A DNA stretch of 12,377 nucleotides, taken from positions 1 through 12,377 of the forward strand of contig JAYRWN010000437.1 in NCBI GenBank assembly GCA_041917975.1, in the 5' to 3' direction. The position numbers and the translations under genes were made by a program. The stretch is from JAYRWN01 sp041917975 (GTDB lineage: Bacteria > Bacteroidota > Bacteroidia > Chitinophagales > Saprospiraceae). The notes beneath the pieces were generated by a model. That model was not told the origin of the DNA, ran no database searches, and was given only the letters and a program-made list of their open reading frames with translations. Shown in pieces: positions 6,201 to 12,377 of this stretch. Numbering within the stretch: position 1 is the first letter of the stretch; each line of letters opens with the position of its first letter.

Positions 6201-7760
6201 TTATGTTTTTGGTGTTTTTCGAGGTAATTTATTATCGCGCTGGGCAGTCTGCCAAACAAAAGCGGCGATGATCGTGGCGGCTTGTTTAAGGTCAGCTTCT
6301 ACTAAATGATCATAATTATCCATATTGGAATGGTGAGTCCTAGTGCTGTATGCTACAGGATCTTGAATAAACTGGAACCCAGGAATATTCAAGCGGTCAA
6401 ATGACAAATGGTCAGTTCCACCTGTGTTTGAAAGAGTTAGAGTAGTGGCATCCATATCTTTAAAGGGTTCTAACCACTTGCGAAACAAGGGTTCAACTAA
6501 AGCATTACCTTGCATATACACTCCCCGGATTTTACCAGTGCCGTTATCCAGGTTATAATAAGCACTAATTTTCTCACCAGCATCATTAGGACGGGTCACA
6601 TTACCATCTTTATCTTTTTCGGCAAAGTGTTCGTTACAATAAGCTCTTGACCCCAATAAACCTTGTTCTTCTCCTGTCCATAAAGCCAGACGTAGAGTTC
6701 TTCTCGGCTTTATCCCGCTTTCGCTTATGGTTTTAGCCAATATTCGGGCAGCTTCCATCATGACAGCGCTTCCGGCTGCATTATCGGTGGCACCGGTTGC
6801 TGCATGCCACGAATCAAAGTGAGCCCCAAACATAACCACCTCTTCAGCCAGGTCCGTACCGGGAATTTCGGCAATGATATTGTGTTCCATACCATCAGCA
6901 TTGGTGTAACGACTTTTTAAATCCATCGACATGCGCACTTTTTGGCCATTTTGTAACATCCGGATCACACGATTATAATGTTCTACACTCATGGTCATTT
7001 GAGGAAGAATTTCAGCCCCTTTATCATAAGCACGTCCAGTTTTGGACCGGGCGCCTGATACGAATACCACACCTAAATCTCCTTTATAACTGCGATCAAT
7101 AATGGCCAGAGGTTGCTCTTCATACAAAAAGCTCCATAATTTACTGGTCATTCCTTGTAAGTTGCCTCCGAAATTGCGAAAAACATTATGGCTTGGTTCT
7201 GGCGCATTGGCTAAATCCAATAATTCTTCCGCATCCATTCTATCCGCCGGAGCCTCAAACCATTCGTTGACTTGTCGAACAGTGTCTATCAATACAAATT
7301 TTCCTTTAAGTTTTCCTTTATATTTATCTAGGTCTGCTTCTTCATTTACATCCAAAAATACTGCCTCACCCTCCGCCGGTCCGGGTAGAGAAGGAGACCA
7401 TGCCTTGGGATACGCCAACACAGTAAAATAACCAGGCTCTGTAACGTGGACCGAAAAATGCTGGAGCTCCCAGCCTTGTCCAAAAGGCCCCCATGCTTCC
7501 GTATGTACATTTTGCAGACCCCAGCTTTTTAAGGTTTGTTGCGCCCAGTCAGTGGCTTTATCCAACAGTGGCGACCCGGTAAGGCGTGGTCCGTATATGT
7601 TAGTCATCCATCCTGCTAAGTCCATCACTTCACTCTTTTCGACCCCGTATCTTTTAATAATGGACAAGGTCTTTTCATCCAGAGACTCCTGGCCAAATAA
7701 TAAACCTGAAACAAGGAGGAAAAGAATGCTTAAAGAGATAATAAATCTGTGCTTTACCAT
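6201..7760 (-). CDS. secreted M28-family zinc metallopeptidase
   Basis: The 519-residue precursor starts with a Sec signal peptide (basic M-V-K-H-R, hydrophobic 6-22, likely cleavage around G-Q at 23-24). Residues about 130-280 look like an inserted PA-type domain. The catalytic M28 domain follows with all expected co-catalytic zinc ligands: H314 (G-A-H-F-D-S), bridging D326 (T-D-N-A-A-G), E365 next to the catalytic-base E364 (T-G-E-E-Q-G), D405 (Y-Y-N-L-D) and H477 in the final T-H-H-S-N-M-D-N-Y-D motif. It should be an active aminopeptidase or carboxypeptidase-like exopeptidase in the periplasm or outside the cell, probably for nutrient peptides. No T9SS sorting domain is present at the C-terminus, which ends in a basic tail, so a periplasmic location is more likely than surface attachment. 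The YdjA-like gene follows after 6 bases. Confidence 0.93.
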   Translation of the reverse strand: MVKHRFIISLSILFLLVSGLLFGQESLDEKTLSIIKRYGVEKSEVMDLAGWMTNIYGPRLTGSPLLDKATDWAQQTLKSWGLQNVHTEAWGPFGQGWELQHFSVHVTEPGYFTVLAYPKAWSPSLPGPAEGEAVFLDVNEEADLDKYKGKLKGKFVLIDTVRQVNEWFEAPADRMDAEELLDLANAPEPSHNVFRNFGGNLQGMTSKLWSFLYEEQPLAIIDRSYKGDLGVVFVSGARSKTGRAYDKGAEILPQMTMSVEHYNRVIRMLQNGQKVRMSMDLKSRYTNADGMEHNIIAEIPGTDLAEEVVMFGAHFDSWHAATGATDNAAGSAVMMEAARILAKTISESGIKPRRTLRLALWTGEEQGLLGSRAYCNEHFAEKDKDGNVTRPNDAGEKISAYYNLDNGTGKIRGVYMQGNALVEPLFRKWLEPFKDMDATTLTLSNTGGTDHLSFDRLNIPGFQFIQDPVAYSTRTHHSNMDNYDHLVEADLKQAATIIAAFVWQTAQRDNKLPRKTPKT

Positions 7761-7775
7761 CTGCGATTAGATTTT

Positions 7776-7823
7776 AAAAATTAACAATTCTTCTATGCCA
7801 AATTGCATTAATGACCCAATTTG
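7776..7823 (-). promoter_or_regulatory. candidate promoter and inverted repeat upstream of the M28 peptidase gene
   Basis: On the minus strand TAATTTTT (7783 to 7776) is one mismatch from TAnnTTTG and ends 15 bases before the ATG. A minus-strand TTTG at 7799-7802 could be the -33 element with 15-base spacing. An inverted repeat, CAAATTG at 7799-7805 and CAATTTG at 7817-7823 separated by 11 bases, overlaps that element and could be an operator. All parts are short and the region is AT-rich, so this is tentative. Confidence 0.25.
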
Positions 7824-7831
7824 ATAGCAAG

Positions 7832-7873
7832 TAAAAATAAAATTCCGCAGTGCTAAAATACCCTGCGGAATTT
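7832..7873 (-). terminator. intrinsic terminator of the OmpA-HhH unit
   Basis: AAATTCCGCAG (7840-7850) and CTGCGGAATTT (7863-7873) form a perfect 11-base-pair stem around a 12-base loop. Read on the minus strand the stem is followed by a T-rich run (TATTTTTAC), as expected of a Rho-independent terminator. It lies 25 bases after the stop codon of the gene ending at 7898. On the plus strand no T-run follows, so it works mainly for the minus strand. Confidence 0.88.
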
Positions 7874-7897
7874 ACTATTAAAATATTTTCTTAAACC

Positions 7898-8851
7898 TTA
7901 TCCCCGTCCGCCAGTCAAAGATTGTTGATAGACTTCTAATTCATGCCATTGGCCATTAGCAGCCAGACGACTTTGCGCTGGCCAAGTATGCGGATCTGCC
8001 AGACGGTAGCGATCACCAGCTTGGTGCAAAATATTCTGAAGCCGCTCAATACTAGTATTAGCTAACTCTTCCCAAGATTTAATTCCGGCATTGTGTAAGA
8101 GATTTTCAATTTTAGGCCCAATGCCTTCCACGATCTTTAAATCATCTTTGGCAAACTTTTGAAGCAATCCCATTTTTATCAGGATTTTTTCAACTTTCGC
8201 ATCTGTTTCTCCCCCACCTGTTTCTTTGCCCGTGTCCAGTGTTTTTTGCACCCTGATCAATTCTTCCCAAGCACCGCGGTTAGCTATTTGAGCTTGGCCA
8301 GGCCAGGTCCCAGGATCAATGATTTGATATTTACCACCACCAGCGTCATCTAAAATTTTTCTTAGTTGCTCCGGTGATCTGTGTGCCAAATCAGCCCAGG
8401 TATTTATTCCTGCGGCATGTAATACTTCTTCCATTTTGGGGCCGATTCCCTCAATAACCTGGAGATTATCCGATTTAAGTGCGGCATACATATTGGCAGA
8501 GCCACGTTTTATGGCACCTTCATCTGATAATTTGGAGGAGACTGAAGGCGTTGAAGCTACCATCGCAACAGGCCTTTCCATCCGGCTTTCTAATTGTAGC
8601 TCTAATTCCCGGATTCTTCCCCGTAAACTGGCATTTTCATTCTCCAATATTTGATAGGCTTTACGGCATTCACCTAAGTCAGCCTCCCATTGCTTAGCGT
8701 TTTTACGGCAAAGAGATAAATCTTCGTTAACTTTTCGCCACAAGTCCCGGTATTTTTTCCACACCAAGTAACCTACAAGATAGCCCAGGATAAATGGTAC
8801 CAGAGCCAATAACCACCAAGGAATGTCGCACAATTGAAGTAAGATGTACAT
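7898..8851 (-). CDS. membrane-anchored coiled-coil protein with two tandem helix-hairpin-helix modules
   Basis: The 317-residue protein has one N-terminal transmembrane segment (about 12-30), a basic flank, a charged helical stretch likely to be a coiled coil (about 35-90), a Ser/Thr-rich linker, and then two copies of a module of about 78 residues at 128-206 and 236-313. Each copy opens with E-G-I-G-P-K (134-139 and 242-247), the hairpin of a non-specific DNA-binding HhH as in COG3743/DUF4332-type domains. It continues with A-G-I-x-x-W and ends with D-P-x-T-W-P, then W-x-E-L. About half the positions are identical between copies, which points to internal duplication. The module family is predicted to bind nucleic acid or mediate protein contacts; no catalytic residues are recognised. 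The gene starts 15 bases after the OmpA-like gene and ends just before a strong terminator, so they form a two-gene unit. The cytoplasmic or periplasmic side of the HhH part is not settled; two positive-rich residues after the helix favour a cytoplasmic C-terminus. Confidence 0.8.
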   Translation of the reverse strand: MYILLQLCDIPWWLLALVPFILGYLVGYLVWKKYRDLWRKVNEDLSLCRKNAKQWEADLGECRKAYQILENENASLRGRIRELELQLESRMERPVAMVASTPSVSSKLSDEGAIKRGSANMYAALKSDNLQVIEGIGPKMEEVLHAAGINTWADLAHRSPEQLRKILDDAGGGKYQIIDPGTWPGQAQIANRGAWEELIRVQKTLDTGKETGGGETDAKVEKILIKMGLLQKFAKDDLKIVEGIGPKIENLLHNAGIKSWEELANTSIERLQNILHQAGDRYRLADPHTWPAQSRLAANGQWHELEVYQQSLTGGRG

Positions 8852-8866
8852 ATTGGTTAGTTTAAT

Positions 8867-9694
8867 TTATTTAAGAATTTCTATTTCCGCACGGCGGTTT
8901 TGTTTGCGATTAGATTCATTTGTATTAGGCACCATAGGGGTTTTTTCGCCATCGCTTTTTACACTAATGCGACTCGCTTCGAGACCCAGACTTAGCAAGT
9001 AGTCACGAACCACTTCGCTTCGCCACAAACCTAAATTATAATTAGGTGCATCTGCACCCAGATCGCAGGTATGACCGGTTATTTGCAGTTTCTCAGACGT
9101 TTTCTTCAAGCGCTCAGCTAAGTCCCGCAGATACTGTTCCACCTCAGGATTATTGATCCGTTTGGTTGAATTATATGGAAAATTAACGATGGCTTTATTC
9201 CCAATTTCTTTTACATCTTCAGTAAATAATGCAAAACCAAATTCAGAGGCTTTAAACAAATTGTCGCGAACTCCCGCCCTTTCATCCACCAAGAGACCAA
9301 TAAACTGGCAACGGTCATCAGACAAAGAAGCAAAAAGAGAATCCTTAAGGCGATGAGCCCTGGCGATCCCCAAATTTTCAAATGCCGTTGAGTTCGTTTC
9401 TCCAGCAAAATAGTGCCCAGTAAATTTGAGTTGCTGATTGGAGGCCAAATTAGCCAGTAGAGAATCTCGAATTTGATGAGCCGCGGATGTCAGTACAGGA
9501 TCCGCATTATTCCAGCGAAATAAGATGGGCCCCGTTTCAACTGGGGCTGCTTGAGCAGGATCGGTTTGTTGAGGGGCTTGATTAATAAGAGCTGGTGCTT
9601 CCGTTTTCTGGCAACATTGTTTCTGTGTATTACATAACAAATAACTCCAGATAATCCAAAGCAACAGGCATACAATGATCCAAAATGTACGCAT
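8867..9694 (-). CDS. membrane-anchored OmpA family protein with two OmpA-like domains
   Basis: The 275-residue protein has an N-terminal hydrophobic anchor (about 4-20) followed by a Cys-, Gln- and Pro-rich linker. The C-terminal domain (about 168-274) is OmpA-like: an F-P-Y-N strand, I-T-G-H-T-C-D at 205-211, N-L-G-L-W-R at 220-225, and the closing N-R-K-Q-N-R-R-A-E-I-E-I. This fold binds peptidoglycan through an Asp and an Arg; R225 fits, while the Asp is shifted one place by the inserted Cys, a variant seen in other GHTC-type members. The first half (about 57-135) looks like a second, diverged copy, with F-T-G-H at 91-94 and N-L-G-I-A-R-A at 107-113 in matching positions. Cys21 follows the hydrophobic run, but L-L before it is a poor lipobox, so an inner-membrane anchor is preferred over a lipoprotein. 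It is first in a unit with the HhH gene. Confidence 0.83.
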   Translation of the reverse strand: MRTFWIIVCLLLWIIWSYLLCNTQKQCCQKTEAPALINQAPQQTDPAQAAPVETGPILFRWNNADPVLTSAAHQIRDSLLANLASNQQLKFTGHYFAGETNSTAFENLGIARAHRLKDSLFASLSDDRCQFIGLLVDERAGVRDNLFKASEFGFALFTEDVKEIGNKAIVNFPYNSTKRINNPEVEQYLRDLAERLKKTSEKLQITGHTCDLGADAPNYNLGLWRSEVVRDYLLSLGLEASRISVKSDGEKTPMVPNTNESNRKQNRRAEIEILK

Positions 9695-9862
9695 TGTTTT
9701 GAAAGTTTAGGCGCTTGAAATTAATGAATTACCTGAAAATAAAAAAATATAGGTAACTATTTTCCATTATTCTTAATATTAAATTAAAATATATGTGTAA
9801 ACGGTAAATGATGTGAAGCCATTGATGCGTGGCTTCATGATCTTTATGCTAATTCTCACGGC
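9695..9862. promoter_or_regulatory. divergent intergenic region between the OmpA-HhH unit and comEC
   Basis: These 168 bases are very AT-rich (12 G or C in the 80 bases 9721-9800) and must hold the promoters of two divergent units. No clean TAnnTTTG was found on either strand; the nearest on the minus strand is TAATTTCA. Two inverted repeats stand out: TTACCT at 9729-9734 with AGGTAA at 9751-9756 (16-base spacer), and TGAAGCCA at 9814-9821 with TGGCTTCA at 9830-9837 (8-base loop). The second lies 25 bases before the comEC start and would form a hairpin in its leader RNA. Confidence 0.45.
9814..9837 (+). repeat. 8-base-pair hairpin in the comEC leader
   Basis: TGAAGCCA and TGGCTTCA pair perfectly around the 8-base loop TTGATGCG. 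No T-run follows, so it is not a terminator. An operator site or a translation-controlling structure is possible. Confidence 0.5.
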
Positions 9863-11812
9863 ATGCATCGTTCAGATTTTGATAACATTTTTTTAATAAT
9901 TGCTTTCGTAACAGGGTGTGGCCTGGCCTTCTACGGACAAAATTGGTCATTTCATCCCTGGTATTTATTGGCTTTATTACCCTTGTTATGGGTTATACGT
10001 CAGGACGTTTGGCCAGCCATTTGCAGTCAAATAATTTACTGGCTATTTTTTATAGGGTTGGCCGTTCTCTTCGGGAATTTTTTTATGAACTTACATTTGC
10101 CTAAAAATGACCCGGATTTGTCCTATGAAACTGTAGCAGTGCGAGGAAATATCAGGGAGGTAAAACTAAAAGAGGACAGGACCAGCTTACTTATGCTCAA
10201 ACCGACCGTAACCTTTTCCGATGGAAGGACCCTGAAATTGGAGGGTAATCTAAGATTGCATTGCCGTGAAAAACTGCCACAATTATTTTTCGGTCAAACC
10301 GTAGAGATCTGTGCGGATTTGCGTAAAATACACCCATCGCTCGTACAAAAACAGTTTGACTATCTCGGTTACAATCGCCGCTATAATGCTACTCAGCAAG
10401 GCTATTTTATCAGGGATGATCTTCAGATCAGGCGATTTCCTGCGTATTTATACTACATCCGGCAATGGCACTTATGGACGATGGACAGACTCATGCACAA
10501 TCCACCTTCACAAATGCAAGCCATTATTGCTGCCATGCTGGTTGGGTATCGAAATGGATTGGATGACCACACAAATCTGATTTTCAACCATTCTGGTGCG
10601 CTGCATATCTTATCGGTAAGTGGCCTACATGTTGGTCTAATTTTTGGATTTTTGATTGCCTTTATTAAGTATCTGTTACCGCCAAAAAGGTATTTGATCA
10701 TTTTTGCACAATTTGGGGCAATCGTTTTTATTTGGTTTTTTGCGGCCCTTTGTGGTCTTGAAGCTCCTGTCGTCAGATCAGCATTAATGTTAACCTTATT
10801 TACGGCAGCTCGGTGGTTTTATCGGCAAGGTTCCGGTATCAACATCTTAGTCCTGGTGTCCTGGATAATGATCTTGCTTGACCCATTCATTATTTTTCAA
10901 ATCAGTTTTCAGTTTACTGTTCTGGCTATGTGGGGCCTGCTTAGTTTTTATAACCCAATTTATTCCCTTTTCCCCACTTCAAATTATGCTTTGATAAAAT
11001 ACTTGTGGTCCCTGTTATCTGCTAGCCTAGCGGCTCAGTTAACTATTATTCCATTATTAGGGTATTATTTTAATCAAATGGCTATTTATTTTTGGTTAAG
11101 TTCTCTGCTAGCCGTTCCTGCTACACCTTTATTGTTGTTGTTAGGTATTTTTATTATCCTTTGGCCTTCATCCGTTTTTGTGCATAACATGACAGAAATT
11201 GTTACAGATCTATTTATGCAATGGCTTAAGTTTTGCGCTGATCTTCCTCTCGCCATCATAGACCATTTTACTTTTTCTCTGATTCAAGTCTCCACCTGGC
11301 TGGGTAGTCTGGTTATAATTTATTTTATACAAACTACCTGGAAACAATACACTGCTTTCTCTATTATCCTCAGCGCCCTTCTTTTCCTTTCAGTTACTAC
11401 ATATACCACTATGCAAAATAGCATGCCCCAGTTACTCATTGAATACAAAGATAAAAGGACTGAAATCACCTTAAGTTGTGGAAACGAGGCTTATAAATAT
11501 GACACCAGCACAGGTAGGATTTTCAAGCTAGGGTCACCTTATGAAAAGCCACAAATTTTATCTGAGCCATTCCAAACTAACTGGTTTTTTAAAGCTGGTC
11601 CTTATATACAGGTAAAAAACAAAATTGTCTGTCTGTTTCCCAAAGCTCATGAACTTGACCAACTCCTTCCCATTGACGTGCTGGTGGCTCAAGAGAACGA
11701 CTTTGAGGCTACCGCTGCGGTCCAATATATTCATACCGGAAGGTCAACAAATAACAACCCACGAGTTTCCTGGAAATTATTCGAAAATGGATATAAACTA
11801 ATAAAATTTTAA
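9863..11812 (+). CDS. comEC: ComEC/Rec2-type DNA uptake channel, short form without metallo-beta-lactamase domain
   Basis: The 649-residue protein has hydrophobic helices at about 8-75, then a soluble N-terminal DUF4131 (OB-like) domain at about 88-190, then the Competence domain of about eight or more transmembrane segments. The hallmark H-I-L-S-V-S-G-L-H-V-G at 248-258 is present, preceded by N-H-S-G-A. The A-P-V-V-R-S-A motif at 301-307, F-Q-I-S-F-Q at 345-350 and L-A-A-Q-L-T at 389-394 also match the family. ComEC forms the inner-membrane pore that carries single-stranded DNA into the cytoplasm during natural transformation. The long C-terminal metallo-beta-lactamase nuclease domain of Bacillus or Neisseria type proteins is absent: only about 125 soluble residues follow the last helix, and no H-x-H-x-D-H motif is seen. 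Such short forms are common in Bacteroidota, as far as I know. The ATG at 9863 directly precedes the first hydrophobic stretch. A ComEA-like gene follows after 7 bases. Confidence 0.92.
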   Translation: MHRSDFDNIFLIIAFVTGCGLAFYGQNWSFHPWYLLALLPLLWVIRQDVWPAICSQIIYWLFFIGLAVLFGNFFMNLHLPKNDPDLSYETVAVRGNIREVKLKEDRTSLLMLKPTVTFSDGRTLKLEGNLRLHCREKLPQLFFGQTVEICADLRKIHPSLVQKQFDYLGYNRRYNATQQGYFIRDDLQIRRFPAYLYYIRQWHLWTMDRLMHNPPSQMQAIIAAMLVGYRNGLDDHTNLIFNHSGALHILSVSGLHVGLIFGFLIAFIKYLLPPKRYLIIFAQFGAIVFIWFFAALCGLEAPVVRSALMLTLFTAARWFYRQGSGINILVLVSWIMILLDPFIIFQISFQFTVLAMWGLLSFYNPIYSLFPTSNYALIKYLWSLLSASLAAQLTIIPLLGYYFNQMAIYFWLSSLLAVPATPLLLLLGIFIILWPSSVFVHNMTEIVTDLFMQWLKFCADLPLAIIDHFTFSLIQVSTWLGSLVIIYFIQTTWKQYTAFSIILSALLFLSVTTYTTMQNSMPQLLIEYKDKRTEITLSCGNEAYKYDTSTGRIFKLGSPYEKPQILSEPFQTNWFFKAGPYIQVKNKIVCLFPKAHELDQLLPIDVLVAQENDFEATAAVQYIHTGRSTNNNPRVSWKLFENGYKLIKF

Positions 11813-11819
11813 ATCCACT

Positions 11820-12377
11820 ATGCAACTAGAGCTCTTAAACAAATCCAAAAGAAACGGCTTAGTGATTCTATTCAGTGGCTTGATTCTTTACTTGAATTGG
11901 TTGTATCTTCAACAAAGGGATGAATTGTTAAAACAGGAGGTAAAAATCAGTTTAGCCAAGCCAGCGAAGGACAGTCTTCGTACAACCATGAATCATCAGT
12001 TTGTAACAAAAAATGTGAAGAAACCAAAATATAAACCAACACAGCGACGGAACTCTGACGCTGCTACTGCGGAATTAATTGAGCCCAGATGGGTTAAAAA
12101 AAGGGATTCATTCCATCGCTATAATGCGTTTCCAGAAAGGCCTAAGTTTGCGCCAAGGACTTCACGTTCTATCCAATCCATAGACATAAATGTTGCTGAC
12201 GAAGATGCCTGGGAAAGTTTACCAGGTATAGGCCCCTATTATGCTAAAATTATTATGAATTACCGGCAGAAGTTAGGCGGTTTTACCCAAAAGGAGCAAA
12301 TCAAGGAAACTTGGAATTTCCCGGATTCAGTTTATCAAAAGGCTGAACCATTTTTTACGGTTTCTGCAGGGGGTATC
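11820..12377 (+). CDS. ComEA-like helix-hairpin-helix protein (3' end outside window)
   Basis: An open frame of 186 codons starts at the ATG at 11820 and runs to the window edge without a stop. Residues about 13-33 are a transmembrane anchor. Residues 34-115 are a basic, Lys/Arg/Pro-rich linker. Residues 121 onward match the ComEA-type HhH domain: S-I-D-I-N-V-A-D-E-D-A-W, then L134-P-G-I-G138 as the hairpin, then Y-R-Q-K-L-G-G-F-T-x-K-E-Q. ComEA binds double-stranded DNA in the periplasm and feeds it to ComEC. Bacteroidota homologues with this layout often carry more than one HhH repeat, so further copies are likely beyond the edge. The 7-base gap to comEC strongly suggests co-transcription. 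An alternative is a HhH protein with another DNA role, since competence has not been shown for most members. Confidence 0.85.
   Translation, partial: MQLELLNKSKRNGLVILFSGLILYLNWLYLQQRDELLKQEVKISLAKPAKDSLRTTMNHQFVTKNVKKPKYKPTQRRNSDAATAELIEPRWVKKRDSFHRYNAFPERPKFAPRTSRSIQSIDINVADEDAWESLPGIGPYYAKIIMNYRQKLGGFTQKEQIKETWNFPDSVYQKAEPFFTVSAGGI

Noticed and set aside
7898..9694. OmpA and HhH genes as part of a mobile or phage defence island
   Set aside because: No integrase, transposase, direct repeats or base-composition shift surrounds them; the unit looks chromosomal.

Overview
The window looks like chromosomal DNA of a Bacteroidota member, possibly a Saprospiria-like lineage; the class is my inference. 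Three things point there. The first gene ends in a type IX secretion (Por) C-terminal sorting domain. Two good promoter elements match the Bacteroidota -7 consensus TAnnTTTG. Genes lack convincing Shine-Dalgarno sequences, and the family mix fits (DUF4412, a short ComEC without a metallo-beta-lactamase domain). Coding DNA is moderately AT-rich and most gene-free spacers are very AT-rich. No insertion sequence, prophage, CRISPR array or rRNA was seen, so most of it reads as an ordinary housekeeping and envelope region.

Layout, left to right. (1) 1-420: tail of a large secreted surface protein with a T9SS sorting domain. (2) 523-1401, plus strand: acylphosphatase followed after 6 bases by an isoprenylcysteine/phospholipid methyltransferase-family membrane protein. 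(3) 1417-4232, minus strand: a DUF4412 secreted protein, an MFS transporter and a two-helix DUF502 membrane protein. (4) 4354-4426: tRNA-Arg(UCU) on the plus strand with a promoter-like element just upstream. (5) 4474-7760, minus strand: an M28-family metallopeptidase, a YdjA-like nitroreductase 6 bases behind it, a gap of about 400 bases that looks like decayed sequence, and a short-chain dehydrogenase. (6) 7840-9694, minus strand: a membrane-anchored protein with two OmpA-like domains, then a membrane-anchored coiled-coil protein with two helix-hairpin-helix (HhH) modules, closed by a strong intrinsic terminator. (7) 9863 to the window end, plus strand: ComEC-type DNA-uptake channel followed 7 bases later by a ComEA-like HhH protein that runs off the right edge.

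The most interesting part is the right third. A putative DNA-uptake pair (comEC and a comEA-like gene) is divergently arranged with a two-gene unit encoding a putative peptidoglycan-binding OmpA protein and a membrane-tethered tandem-HhH protein. Each member of that second pair carries an internal domain duplication. An envelope-anchored assembly linked to DNA handling is a testable idea, but the link rests only on neighbourhood and domain content.
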